A stretch of 64,000 nucleotides of DNA, taken from contig NZ_JAGJCB010000003.1 in the NCBI RefSeq assembly GCF_017814435.1, forward strand, positions 62,001-126,000, read 5' to 3'. Both the position numbers and the translations under genes were made by a program. Position 1 is the first letter of the stretch, and every line of letters begins with the position of its first letter. Origin of the DNA: Mariniflexile gromovii (GTDB lineage Bacteria > Bacteroidota > Bacteroidia > Flavobacteriales > Flavobacteriaceae). Of the stretch, positions 19,704-28,168 are shown one piece after another. Below the pieces are notes generated by a model. The model did no database searches. It was given only the letters and a program-made list of their open reading frames with translations, and was not told where the DNA came from.

Positions 19704-19732
19704 TTGTAGATTAAAAATAATATTTATATTTG
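19704..19732 (+). promoter_or_regulatory. Promoter of the regulator-xylose cassette
   Basis: TTG at 19704-19706, 18 bases, then TATATTTG at 19725-19732 match the Bacteroidota housekeeping promoter (TTG, spacer of about 19, TAnnTTTG). Transcription would start near 19738-19742, which excludes the TTG at 19730 as a translation start. Confidence 0.7.
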
Positions 19733-19756
19733 CAAACCAGAACAGAACAGAACGGT

Positions 19757-20746
19757 TTGATTCATTTTGATATTAATACGAATAGTGAGGTGCCTAGGTA
19801 TCAACAATTGGTTAATGCAGTTAATGATGCATTGGCTAATAATACCTTGTCTAATGGTGATGCTTTGCCTTCTGTGAATGCTGTTTGTAAAGACTACAAT
19901 TTGTCTAGAGACACCGTTTTTAAAGCATATTCTATCTTAAAAGAAAACGGGGTGGTTGAATCTGTTCCAAACAAAGGCTATTATGTAGCGAATGATACCC
20001 GAAAGGTGCTTCTCGTTTTAGATACCTTTAAAGCTTACAAAGAAGTATTGTACCATGAGTTTGTAAATAATTTGCCTAAAAAAGTGATTGTAGATGTGCA
20101 GTTTCATCATTATAACATCAACAATTTCAAAACTATTTTAAATAATAGTAAAGGGAAATATTTTAAATATGTCGTGATGACTTTCGACCATAAAGAAGTA
20201 TCCGATGTGTTGTTCGATTTTGATAATGATAAATTATTGTTAATCGATTGGAACGTCCATTCAAAAAAATCTAACAATTACGTTTTTCAAGATTTTGGAA
20301 ATGCCTTCCATGATGCTTTACAGGAAGCTGTTGTTCCTTTTAAAAGGTACAAAAAATTGGTTTTTGTATATCCTACATTTACAAAACACCCAACAGAATC
20401 GGTGTCGTTTTTTAAGCAATTCTGCGAAAGTCAAAATTTTAAATATAAAATTGTTACCGATGTGAACGATTTTAAAGTAGTAAAAGGGGAAGCCTATATA
20501 AGTGTTAGCGATAGGATTTTAGGAACATTTTTAGAGCAATGCCGTATCGAAGCATTCGAACCGGGTGTCGATGTTGGGTTTCTATCTTATAATGAAACCC
20601 CTATGAAAAAATTCATTTACAAAGGGATTTCGGTGGTGTCAACCGATTTTAAAGCCATGGGTGCCAAAGCAGCAGAATTCATCAATCAAGATGCCCCAAT
20701 ACAAACATACATACCAACTAAATTAATATTAAGAGATTCACTATAA
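19757..20746 (+). CDS. GntR-type regulator with LacI-like sensor domain
   Basis: Probable regulator of the xylose genes. Residues about 1-70 form a winged helix of the GntR type (EVPRYQQLVNAVNDAL, LPSVNAVCKDYNLSRDTVFKAYSILKENGVVESVPNKGYYV). The rest resembles a periplasmic-binding-protein sensor (EAFEPGVDVGFLSYNETPMKKF, ending in a LacI-like VVSTDFKAMGAKAAEFI). The frame has no ATG near its start. It opens with a TTG at 19730, but that lies inside the -7 box, so the TTG at 19757 (M-IHFDINTNSEVPRY) is more likely and fits the usual N-terminus of such proteins. Xylulokinase follows after 4 bases, so this regulator is co-transcribed with its probable targets and the ligand is likely a pentose. 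Confidence 0.82.
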   Translation: MIHFDINTNSEVPRYQQLVNAVNDALANNTLSNGDALPSVNAVCKDYNLSRDTVFKAYSILKENGVVESVPNKGYYVANDTRKVLLVLDTFKAYKEVLYHEFVNNLPKKVIVDVQFHHYNINNFKTILNNSKGKYFKYVVMTFDHKEVSDVLFDFDNDKLLLIDWNVHSKKSNNYVFQDFGNAFHDALQEAVVPFKRYKKLVFVYPTFTKHPTESVSFFKQFCESQNFKYKIVTDVNDFKVVKGEAYISVSDRILGTFLEQCRIEAFEPGVDVGFLSYNETPMKKFIYKGISVVSTDFKAMGAKAAEFINQDAPIQTYIPTKLILRDSL

Positions 20747-20750
20747 AATT

Positions 20751-22235
20751 ATGTACTATTTAGGATTAGACATTGGAAGTTCATCTATAAAAGCAGCTTT
20801 GGTTGAAATAGCTTCAGGCAAAAGCTTAGGTGTAGTTCAAGAACCTGAAAAAGAAATGGGCATGTTTGCTCAAAAAAATGGATGGGCAGAACAGAAACCA
20901 GACGATTGGTGGCAGCATGTATGCAATGCCATACAGAAGTTGAAAAAGCAGCACAACATATCAAGAACACAAATAAAAGGCATCGGTATTTCGTACCAAA
21001 TGCACGGTTTGGTGGTTGTGGATAAGGCAGGGAAACCGCTTCGTAAAAGTATCATTTGGTGCGATAGTAGAGCGGTGGAAACCGGACACAAAGCTTTTGA
21101 AGAAATAGGCGAAGCAACCTGTGCAGCTCATTTGCTAAATTCACCAGCAAATTTTACAGCCTCCAAATTAAAATGGGTTAAAGATAACGAGCCAGACATT
21201 TATAAAAACATTTACAAGTTTATGCTTCCGGGCGATTATGTTGCCTATAAGTTTTCAAACAAAATAAATACCACCATATCAGGCTTGTCTGAAGGCATTT
21301 TTTGGGATTTCAAGAAGGATGAGGTAGCCAATTTTCTTTTAGAGCATTATGGCATCGACAAAGCATTAGTACCCGATATTGTCGACACCTTTGGTGAGCA
21401 ATCTTTAGTGGATGAACAAGGTGAGGCCGAAAGCGGTATCGCAGCAGGAACCCCTATTTATTACCGTGCAGGCGATCAACCCAACAATGCGCTGTCCTTA
21501 AACGTGTTCAATCCAGGTGAAGTTGCTGCAACAGGCGGTACTTCGGGTGTGTTTTATGCCGTAACAGAAAGTCTTTCGGGTAAGGAAAGCACGCGGGTTA
21601 ATAATTTTGCACACGTTAACTATAAGAAATCAATCCCGAGAATAGGTAAGTTGTTAAATATTAACGGTGCCGGAATACAATACCGTTGGTTATTGAATAA
21701 TTTGGCGGTAAGTAGTTACGAAGAGATGAATAATCTAGCATCCGAAATTCCAGTAGGTTCCGATGGCGTTTGCCTAATTCCATTCGGTAATGGTGCAGAA
21801 CGTATGCTAAACAATAAAGAAATCGGCACGCGTATTGTCAATCTCAACTTAAACAACCACCACAAGGGGCACATGTGCCGTGCGGCACTTGAAGGTATCG
21901 CCTTTTCGTTTGTGTATGGTATGGAAATCTTAAAGTCCGATGGTATCAAACCTACCGTTATTCGCGCTGGAAACGACAACCTGTTCCGGTCAGAAATTTT
22001 CGCAAATACGGTGGCGACATTAATCGAGCAAGAAATAGAAATTTACAATACCACGGGCGCCATTGGTGCAGCACGTGCGGCTAATTTACATAAAGGCGAT
22101 TTTAAAAGTTTTGGAAAAGCCATCATCGACAACGACCATGTTATGACCTTCATGCCTTTTAAAGACAAAACAGCATACCAAGAAGCCTATAACAACTGGA
22201 AAACCGAATTAGAAATAGTAATCAATAATAAATAA
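20751..22235 (+). CDS. xylB: Xylulokinase
   Basis: ATP-dependent phosphorylation of D-xylulose to xylulose 5-phosphate in the cytoplasm. FGGY-kinase fold: phosphate-1 loop YYLGLDIGSSSIKAALVE at the start, GIGISYQMHGLVVVD, the substrate-contact IIWCDSRA, the catalytic Asp D242 in RAGDQPNNAL, and the adenosine-site GGTSGVFYAV. At 494 residues it has the usual length. It lies between the regulator (4-base gap) and xylose isomerase, in the order regulator-xylB-xylA-symporter. A 236-base repeat-filled gap separates it from xylA. Confidence 0.95.
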   Translation: MYYLGLDIGSSSIKAALVEIASGKSLGVVQEPEKEMGMFAQKNGWAEQKPDDWWQHVCNAIQKLKKQHNISRTQIKGIGISYQMHGLVVVDKAGKPLRKSIIWCDSRAVETGHKAFEEIGEATCAAHLLNSPANFTASKLKWVKDNEPDIYKNIYKFMLPGDYVAYKFSNKINTTISGLSEGIFWDFKKDEVANFLLEHYGIDKALVPDIVDTFGEQSLVDEQGEAESGIAAGTPIYYRAGDQPNNALSLNVFNPGEVAATGGTSGVFYAVTESLSGKESTRVNNFAHVNYKKSIPRIGKLLNINGAGIQYRWLLNNLAVSSYEEMNNLASEIPVGSDGVCLIPFGNGAERMLNNKEIGTRIVNLNLNNHHKGHMCRAALEGIAFSFVYGMEILKSDGIKPTVIRAGNDNLFRSEIFANTVATLIEQEIEIYNTTGAIGAARAANLHKGDFKSFGKAIIDNDHVMTFMPFKDKTAYQEAYNNWKTELEIVINNK

Positions 22236-22250
22236 TCAATATAAAATAAG

Positions 22251-22390
22251 TTTCAGGGCGTTACCACAAGGGTCGGGCTTTTCGCTAAATCTTTTGGTTT
22301 TTGTCATTCCTGCGTAGGCAGGAATCCACAATAAAAATAAGGGTTTGTTTTTTAAGGAAGAAACCTAATCAAAACAACCAAAAGGATATC
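22251..22390. repeat. Flavobacterial intergenic repeat with a nested GTCATTCC palindrome
   Basis: The stretch starts CAGGGCGTTACC, then AAGGGTCGGGCTTTTCGC, a short GC-rich block unlike the surroundings. Arms ATCTTTTGGTT (22289-22299) and AACCAAAAGGAT (22376-22387) are inverted with one bulged base, and enclose a smaller hairpin GTCATTCCTGCGTAGGCAGG plus AATCC at 22303-22327. I recall GGGCGTTACC-GGGTCGGGCTTT blocks as a dispersed repeat in Flavobacteriia; the copy number here is unknown. It sits between xylB and xylA, inside a presumed operon. Confidence 0.6.
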
Positions 22391-22414
22391 GCTGCACCAA
22401 TTAAACAAATCCAC

Positions 22415-22470
22415 AAATCAACGAATAAACAAATCAACGAATAAACAAATAAACAAATAAACACATAAAA
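22415..22470 (+). repeat. AACAAATCAACGAATA tandem repeat before xylA
   Basis: A C-and-A-rich, G-poor run made of imperfect 16-base and then 8-base units (AACAAATCAACGAATA twice, then AACAAAT and variants) ending just before the xylA ATG at 22472. As leader RNA it would be unstructured, which can favour translation of a highly expressed gene in bacteria that lack Shine-Dalgarno sites. The functional reading is inference. Confidence 0.6.
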
Positions 22471-22471
22471 C

Positions 22472-23797
22472 ATGGCATTAATAGGAAACAAAGAATACTA
22501 CAAAGGTATTGGAGACATCAAATTTGAAGGAAAAGAATCAGACAACCCATTAGCGTTTAAATACTACAACCCAGACCAAGTGGTTGCAGGTAGAACGATG
22601 CGCGAGTGGTTTAAATTTTCGGTAGCATACTGGCATACATTCTGTGGACAAGGATCAGATCCATTCGGTCCTGGCACACAAAGTTTCGAGTGGGACAAAG
22701 CATCCGATCCCATTCAAGCAGCAAAAGACAAGGCTGATGCCGCTTTTGAATTCATCACTAAAATGGGATTCGGTTACTACTGTTTCCACGATTACGATTT
22801 AATCCAAGAAGGATCAACCTTCGCAGAATCTGAAAGCAGATTAGCAACCATCACCGAGTATTTAAAACAAAAACAAGCCGATTCTGGCGTGAAATTACTT
22901 TGGGGAACAGCCAACTGTTTTTCAAACCCACGTTACATGAACGGTGCTTCAACAAACCCAGATTTTAATGTAGTAGCACGTGCTGGTGGACAAATAAAAC
23001 TGGCTTTAGATGCTACAATGGCATTAAACGGAGAAAATTATGTTTTCTGGGGTGGTCGTGAAGGTTACATGACGCTTTTAAACACCGATATGGGACGTGA
23101 GTTGGATCACATGGGACAGTTTTTAGCTATGTGTAGAGATTACGCCCGTGCCAATGGCTTTAAAGGTAATTTCTTCATCGAACCAAAACCAATGGAGCCA
23201 TCTAAACACCAATACGATTTCGATTCGGCTACGGCTATCGGTTTCTTAAAAGAATACGGTTTAGATAAAGATTTCAAAATAAACATTGAAGTAAATCACG
23301 CAACCTTGGCACAACACACCTTCCAACACGAAATTGAAGTGGCTGCTAAAGCGGGTATGTTGGGAAGTTTAGATGCTAATCGTGGTGATTACCAAAACGG
23401 TTGGGATACAGACCAGTTCCCAAATAACATTCAAGAAACTACCGAAGCCATGTTGGTATTCCTAAAAGCTGGTGGCTTACAAGGTGGCGGTGTTAATTTT
23501 GATGCTAAAATCAGAAGAAACTCAACCGATTTAGAAGATGTATTCCATGCACACATTGGTGGCGCCGATACTTTTGCTAGAGCTTTAATTACTGCTGATA
23601 AAATCATGACGTCTTCGGCTTACAACAAGCTTAGAACAGAGCGCTATGCATCATTCGATTCTGGTAAAGGAAAGGATTTTGAAAAGGGTAAATTAGGTTT
23701 ACAGGATTTATACAAAATAGCTCAAGAAAACGGCGAATTGCCACTAACAAGTGGGAAACAAGAGTTGTTTGAAAATATAATTAACCAATATATTTAA
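22472..23797 (+). CDS. xylA: Xylose isomerase
   Basis: Interconverts D-xylose and D-xylulose with two divalent metals in the cytoplasm. It is a class II (long) enzyme of 441 residues. Motifs are [25 protein letters not shown] with catalytic H106 and D109, [41 protein letters not shown], the metal ligands around [19 protein letters not shown], and [19 protein letters not shown]. The start ATG follows a G-poor tandem leader. With xylB and the downstream symporter it completes xylose entry into the pentose phosphate pathway. Confidence 0.97.
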   Translation: MALIGNKEYYKGIGDIKFEGKESDNPLAFKYYNPDQVVAGRTMREWFKFSVAYWHTFCGQGSDPFGPGTQSFEWDKASDPIQAAKDKADAAFEFITKMGFGYYCFHDYDLIQEGSTFAESESRLATITEYLKQKQADSGVKLLWGTANCFSNPRYMNGASTNPDFNVVARAGGQIKLALDATMALNGENYVFWGGREGYMTLLNTDMGRELDHMGQFLAMCRDYARANGFKGNFFIEPKPMEPSKHQYDFDSATAIGFLKEYGLDKDFKINIEVNHATLAQHTFQHEIEVAAKAGMLGSLDANRGDYQNGWDTDQFPNNIQETTEAMLVFLKAGGLQGGGVNFDAKIRRNSTDLEDVFHAHIGGADTFARALITADKIMTSSAYNKLRTERYASFDSGKGKDFEKGKLGLQDLYKIAQENGELPLTSGKQELFENIINQYI

Positions 23798-23829
23798 TAT
23801 TAATTTTCACCAACTAAACTAAATATTTT

Positions 23830-25500
23830 ATGAAACATCATTTTTTAGTTATGCAATCAGTTTTAGAAAACTTAGATTGGGTAGTATTAGGAATTTACTT
23901 CCTTGCGCTTATAGCGGTGGCCGTTTGGGTTGTTCTTCAAAAAAACAAAGACACCGAAGATTACTTTTTGGCAGGTAGAAATGTGGGGTGGTTTGTTATT
24001 GGAGCTTCCATTTTTGCGTCCAATATTGGGTCGGAACACGTTGTTGGGCTTGCAGGAACGGGATTTGAATCGGGTACGCCCATGGCGCATTACGAGCTGC
24101 ATGCGTGGATTGTTTTGCTTTTAGGGTGGTTGTTTTTACCGTTTTATATTCGAAGTGGTGCTTTTACCATGCCAGAGTTCTTGGAAAAACGTTTTGACAG
24201 TCGTTCGCGTTGGTTCCTGTCCTTGTTCTCATTGGTCGCTTATGTGCTTACAAAAGTATCTGTAACTATTTATGCCGGTGGTATTGTGGTGTCTGAACTT
24301 TTAGGAATTCCGTTTTGGTACGGCGCTATTGGTATTGTAGTTTTTACAGGAATTTATACGGTTGTGGGAGGTATGAAAGCGGTTATTTATACCGAAACCT
24401 TGCAAACTGTGATACTAATATTTGGTTCGGTTGTAATAACCTATTTAGGCTTACAAGAAGTAGGTGGTTGGTCGCAATTGAGAGAGACTGTAACGGCGGT
24501 AAGTCCGGAGCATTTTAATATGTGGCGTCCTATGAACGATCCGCAATTTCCATGGACAGGTCTGTTAATAGGTGGTACCATCGTTGGTATTTGGTATTGG
24601 TGTACGGACCAATATATTGTACAGCGTACATTGGCTGCAAACAATATTAAAATTGGTAGACGTGGTGCTATTTTTGGAGCTTATTTAAAATTGCTTCCTA
24701 TATTGATTTTCTTGGTTCCTGGTATTATTGCATTCGCATTATCTATCCAAAACCCAGAAGTGTTTTCGGTTGAAAAGGCTGATAGAGCATTCCCTATGTT
24801 AGTGAAAACCTTATTGCCGGTTGGTTTAAAAGGATTGGTAGCTGGAGGGTTAATGGCAGCTTTAATGAGTTCATTGGCTTCGGTTTTTAACTCATGCTCA
24901 ACAATTTTCACCATAGATATTTATAAAAAATTATATCCAGAAAAAACGGAGAAAGTTTTGGTAAATACAGGTAAAATAGCAACCGGATTTATTGTTGTGT
25001 TGGGTATTATTTGGATCCCCATTATGGAAAAAATAGGTGGTGGTGTTATGTATCAGTACCTTCAAAATGTACAATCATACATTGCGCCTCCGGTAACAGC
25101 TGTGTTTTTATTGGGAATTATATGGAAACGCGTTAATTCCACCGCAGCTATAACCACCTTGTTAACGGGATTGGTGCTGTTGGTTTTAAGGTTAAGTAGT
25201 GAAATATATTACCAGCCACAAATACTTGCAGGTGAAACTGTGGAAGGGATAGCCTATGCTTTTGCAACCATAAATTTTGCGCACATGGCAATATTCATGT
25301 TTATTTTCTCGGTGTTTATTTGTATTTCTGTGAGTTTGATGACGCAAGCGCCAAATTATGAAACTATAAAAGGATTGGCATTTGGTACCCTTTCTGAAGA
25401 ACAAAAAGCAGCTAACAAAGGTAGTTACGACACGATTGATGTGGTGCTGTCGGTACTACTTGTTGTTATTGTTATTGGGGTTTTAACCTACTTTACTTAG
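23830..25500 (+). CDS. Sodium/solute symporter (SSS family), probable xylose transporter
   Basis: Polytopic inner-membrane protein of 556 residues with about 14 hydrophobic segments. Family landmarks are DYFLAGRNVGWFVIGASIFASNIGSEHVVGLAGTG near the N-terminus (TM1-2 sodium and sugar site), SGAFTMPEFLEKRFDSRSRW, TGIYTVVGGMKAVIYTE, YWCTDQYIVQRTLAA and AGGLMAALMSSLASVFNSCSTIFTIDIYKK. These are typical of the SGLT-like branch for sugars. It lies 32 bases after xylA, so import of D-xylose is the best guess; a related sugar is possible. A second ATG (residue 8) gives an equally good N-terminus. The gene is followed by a long palindrome that should end transcription. Confidence 0.92.
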   Translation: MKHHFLVMQSVLENLDWVVLGIYFLALIAVAVWVVLQKNKDTEDYFLAGRNVGWFVIGASIFASNIGSEHVVGLAGTGFESGTPMAHYELHAWIVLLLGWLFLPFYIRSGAFTMPEFLEKRFDSRSRWFLSLFSLVAYVLTKVSVTIYAGGIVVSELLGIPFWYGAIGIVVFTGIYTVVGGMKAVIYTETLQTVILIFGSVVITYLGLQEVGGWSQLRETVTAVSPEHFNMWRPMNDPQFPWTGLLIGGTIVGIWYWCTDQYIVQRTLAANNIKIGRRGAIFGAYLKLLPILIFLVPGIIAFALSIQNPEVFSVEKADRAFPMLVKTLLPVGLKGLVAGGLMAALMSSLASVFNSCSTIFTIDIYKKLYPEKTEKVLVNTGKIATGFIVVLGIIWIPIMEKIGGGVMYQYLQNVQSYIAPPVTAVFLLGIIWKRVNSTAAITTLLTGLVLLVLRLSSEIYYQPQILAGETVEGIAYAFATINFAHMAIFMFIFSVFICISVSLMTQAPNYETIKGLAFGTLSEEQKAANKGSYDTIDVVLSVLLVVIVIGVLTYFT

Positions 25501-25525
25501 AGAATTATCAATTTTAAAACTTCAT

Positions 25526-25668
25526 AAAAAAGAGGCTATCTGAAAAGTCCATATATTGTCAAACTGAACTTGTTTCAGTTTCTAATAAATATTGATTGTC
25601 AAAGAGTTAAGATTCTGAAATAAATTCAGAATGACACTTGTTGATACTTTTCAGATAGCCTCTTTTTT
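25526..25668. repeat. Long palindromic repeat, probable two-way terminator (copy 1)
   Basis: The outer arms at 25526-25548 and 25646-25668 are perfect 23-base inverted copies (core GAGGCTATCTGAAAAGT). They enclose an inner inverted pair, GTCAAACTGAACTTG at 25558 onward against the stretch ending TTCAGAATGAC at 25635. A-run and T-run ends give a terminator on both strands. It lies between the convergent symporter gene and waaA. A second copy with the same outer core is at 29211-29347. Confidence 0.8.
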
Positions 25669-25671
25669 AAT

Positions 25672-26907
25672 TTATAAATTTAGGTATGCCAATATTTTAT
25701 TTACGGCACCCTTGTTGTTTTCAATGTATTCCAAATTGTTTTTTCCAGCAAGTAATCGTTTTTCGTTATTTTGAATAAGTTCATTTAAAATACGATTAAA
25801 CTCTTTTTGGTTTGAAATAGAAAACATACCGCCTCTATCAATCATGTCTTGTGCTTCTAAGAATTTAGAATGGTGGTTTCCAATAATAATCGGTACGCCA
25901 AAAACAGCAGGTTCTAAGGTGTTGTGCAGTCCCGTTGTGCCCATGGCGCCACCAACATAAGCGATGTCGGCATAACTGTAAATTTTTGAAAGAATACCAA
26001 TCGTATCTATGATGAAAACTTGGGTGGTTTCAAGGTTTTTGTTGCTTTTCTCAGAAAACAAAACACTTTCAACCGTCAGTTTTTCTTGAATGTTTTTTAT
26101 TTGTGAAGGTTTGATGTTATGCGGTGCAATAATAAATTTCACGTCTTTTGAAGCTTCCGAATTAATAAAATTAATAAGCAAACTTTCATCTTCTGGCCAA
26201 GAGCTGCCTGCAACAATACAAAGTTTGTCTTGTTTGAAGGTCTCAATAAAATCTAATGTATTATCAATGGTTAACTGACTGGAAACCCGATCAAACCGTG
26301 TATCACCCGAAACAGTTACCTTAGTGTAATTTATAGATTTAAGCAGTTTTTTTGAAGTGTCGTTTTGGGTAAAAATATGTTCAAAAGCAAATAAGGCATT
26401 CCGTAATTGCTTCCCGTAAAATTTAAAAAAGGATTGGTTTTCCCGAAACGCGGCCGAAATTAAAATAGCTTTTAGGTGTCTTCTTTTTACTTCATTTAAA
26501 AAATTAGGCCAAATATCGTATTTAACAAAAACAGTAAGTTGGGGGTTAATCAGGTCTAAAAACTGTTTCGCATTCGCTTTAGTATCTAGAGGAAGATAAA
26601 CAACAATATCAGCAATAGGTGAGTTTTTCCTAATTTCATAACCCGATGGCGAAAAAAAACTCAGTACAATTTTGTGCGTTTTAAATTGTTCTCTCAATGC
26701 TTTAAAAACAGGAAGTCCTTGCTCGTATTCGCCTAAGGATGCGCAATGGAACCAAAGGGTTTTATCCTGATGTTTTAAGTTTTCTTTTAGGGTTTTAAAG
26801 GTGTTTTGTCTCCCAAGAACCCCACTTTTAATTTTTTCGTTAAATGCCGATGCACATTTTAAACCAAAATGCGCCAGATGTATACCAATGTTGTAAATAA
26901 AACCCAA
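25672..26907 (-). CDS. waaA: 3-deoxy-D-manno-octulosonic acid (Kdo) transferase
   Basis: Transfers Kdo from CMP-Kdo to lipid IVA in lipopolysaccharide core assembly, at the inner membrane. The N-terminus MGFIYNIGIHLAHFGLKCAS is the membrane-associated anchor. WFHCASLGEYEQGLPV contains the conserved ASxGE motif with the catalytic Glu. LSFFSPSGYE, VFVKYDIWPNFLNEVKRRH, VSGDTRFDRV and YVGGAMGTTGLHNTLEPAVFGVPIIIGNHH are the other family landmarks of this GT-B enzyme. At 411 residues it is of normal length. It converges with the symporter gene and diverges from the aminotransferase gene at 27035. Confidence 0.93.
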   Translation of the reverse strand: MGFIYNIGIHLAHFGLKCASAFNEKIKSGVLGRQNTFKTLKENLKHQDKTLWFHCASLGEYEQGLPVFKALREQFKTHKIVLSFFSPSGYEIRKNSPIADIVVYLPLDTKANAKQFLDLINPQLTVFVKYDIWPNFLNEVKRRHLKAILISAAFRENQSFFKFYGKQLRNALFAFEHIFTQNDTSKKLLKSINYTKVTVSGDTRFDRVSSQLTIDNTLDFIETFKQDKLCIVAGSSWPEDESLLINFINSEASKDVKFIIAPHNIKPSQIKNIQEKLTVESVLFSEKSNKNLETTQVFIIDTIGILSKIYSYADIAYVGGAMGTTGLHNTLEPAVFGVPIIIGNHHSKFLEAQDMIDRGGMFSISNQKEFNRILNELIQNNEKRLLAGKNNLEYIENNKGAVNKILAYLNL

Positions 26908-26953
26908 AACTTAATTGTTTGGCGTAAAAATACATTTCTTTAAAATAATTTCA

Positions 26954-26984
26954 TTGGTTACCGTGTACTAATTTTGTAATTTCG
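26954..26984 (+). promoter_or_regulatory. Probable promoter of the aminotransferase-galE pair
   Basis: TTG at 26954-26956, a 20-base spacer and TAATTTCG at 26977-26984 (one mismatch to TAnnTTTG). A perfect TAATTTTG also occurs at 26969-26976 but is too close to the TTG. The ATG is at 27035. Confidence 0.5.
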
Positions 26985-27034
26985 TGACTTATTAAAGTAT
27001 AGAGCTTTCTATATCTATAATCTTATATTTTCAA

Positions 27035-28168
27035 ATGAAAAAAATTCAAATGGTTGATCTTAAAGGTCAATATGATGGAATTAAAGACCTTGTTAATTCT
27101 TCAATCCAAGAAGTTTTAGAAACAACCGCTTATATAAACGGGCCAAAAGTTCACCAATTTCAAAAGAATTTAGAACAATATTTAGGAGTAAAGCACGTCA
27201 TTCCATGTGCTAATGGTACCGATGCATTGCAAATTGCAATGATGGGCCTAGGTTTGAAACCAGGAGATGAGGTTATTACTGCCGATTTTACATTTGCCGC
27301 CACTGTTGAGGTGATAGCACTTTTACAGTTAACGCCTGTTTTGGTTGACGTGAATGAAGATGACTTTAATATTAATATTGAAGCGATAAAAGAAGCCATT
27401 ACGCCAAAAACCAAGGCCATTGTACCTGTGCATTTATTTGGACAATGTGCAAACATGGAAGCTATTATGGAATTGGCCAAAGCGCATAATTTATTTGTAA
27501 TTGAAGATAATGCCCAAGCTATTGGTGCCAATTACACCTTTAAAAATGGAAAAAAGGCACAGGCAGGAACGATAGGTCATGTGGCATCAACATCATTTTT
27601 CCCATCTAAAAACTTAGGATGTTATGGCGATGGCGGAGCGATTTTTACAAATGATGATGCGTTAGCACATACCATTCGAGGGATTGTAAACCATGGTATG
27701 TACGAACGATACCACCACGATGTAGTGGGGGTGAATTCTCGTTTAGATAGTGTTCAAGCGGCTGTTTTAGATGCTAAACTACCTCATTTAAACACATACA
27801 ATAAGAAAAGACGTGAGGCAGCTGATAAGTATGATGCTGCTTTTAAAAATATTTCAAATATTGTAACGCCTTATAGAAATGGGAGTGAAGATTCGCATGT
27901 TTTTCATCAGTACACGTTAAGAATATTGGGTTCTGATAGGGATGCATTAGTTAAACATTTGAATGAAAATGGAATTCCTTGTGGCGTGTACTACCCCATA
28001 CCACTTCATAAGCAAAAAGCGTATGAAGACTCAAGATATAATGAAGCCGATTTTCCTGTAACCAATCAATTGGTAAAGGATGTTATTTCATTACCAATGC
28101 ACACAGAATTAGATGATGAACAAATTGAATTCATCACATCAACAATCATAAAATTTATAAATGGATAA
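27035..28168 (+). CDS. DegT/DnrJ/EryC1-family PLP aminotransferase
   Basis: Sugar aminotransferase that transfers an amino group to a nucleotide-bound keto-sugar, for surface glycans. Motifs are IPCANGTDALQIAMMGLGLKPGDEVITADFTFAATVE (cofactor phosphate site), VIEDNAQAIGA, and SFFPSKNLGCYGDGGA with the PLP-binding K192. VNHGMYERYHHDVVGVNSRLDSVQAAVL is the usual C-terminal contact. The overall look is closest to WbpE-like enzymes making 3-amino-GlcNAcA, but that is not certain. 377 residues, full length. It overlaps galE by 8 bases, so they are co-translated. No glycosyltransferase cluster follows, so the product is probably used elsewhere. Confidence 0.88.
   Translation: MKKIQMVDLKGQYDGIKDLVNSSIQEVLETTAYINGPKVHQFQKNLEQYLGVKHVIPCANGTDALQIAMMGLGLKPGDEVITADFTFAATVEVIALLQLTPVLVDVNEDDFNINIEAIKEAITPKTKAIVPVHLFGQCANMEAIMELAKAHNLFVIEDNAQAIGANYTFKNGKKAQAGTIGHVASTSFFPSKNLGCYGDGGAIFTNDDALAHTIRGIVNHGMYERYHHDVVGVNSRLDSVQAAVLDAKLPHLNTYNKKRREAADKYDAAFKNISNIVTPYRNGSEDSHVFHQYTLRILGSDRDALVKHLNENGIPCGVYYPIPLHKQKAYEDSRYNEADFPVTNQLVKDVISLPMHTELDDEQIEFITSTIIKFING

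Noticed and set aside
19730-19756. TTG at 19730 as translation start of the regulator
   Set aside because: It lies within the TATATTTG promoter box, so it cannot be in the mRNA made from that promoter.
22415-22470. Tandem AACAAAT units as a possible CRISPR array
   Set aside because: The units are 8-16 bases, contiguous and without unique spacers; no cas gene is nearby.
25526-25668. Complete insertion sequence
   Set aside because: The element has no coding capacity and no target duplication that I could see; terminator or MITE-like repeat is the better description.
27160-27531. Open frame of 123 codons on the minus strand inside the aminotransferase gene
   Set aside because: It mirrors a strong family member on the plus strand, has no recognisable protein features and no independent start context.
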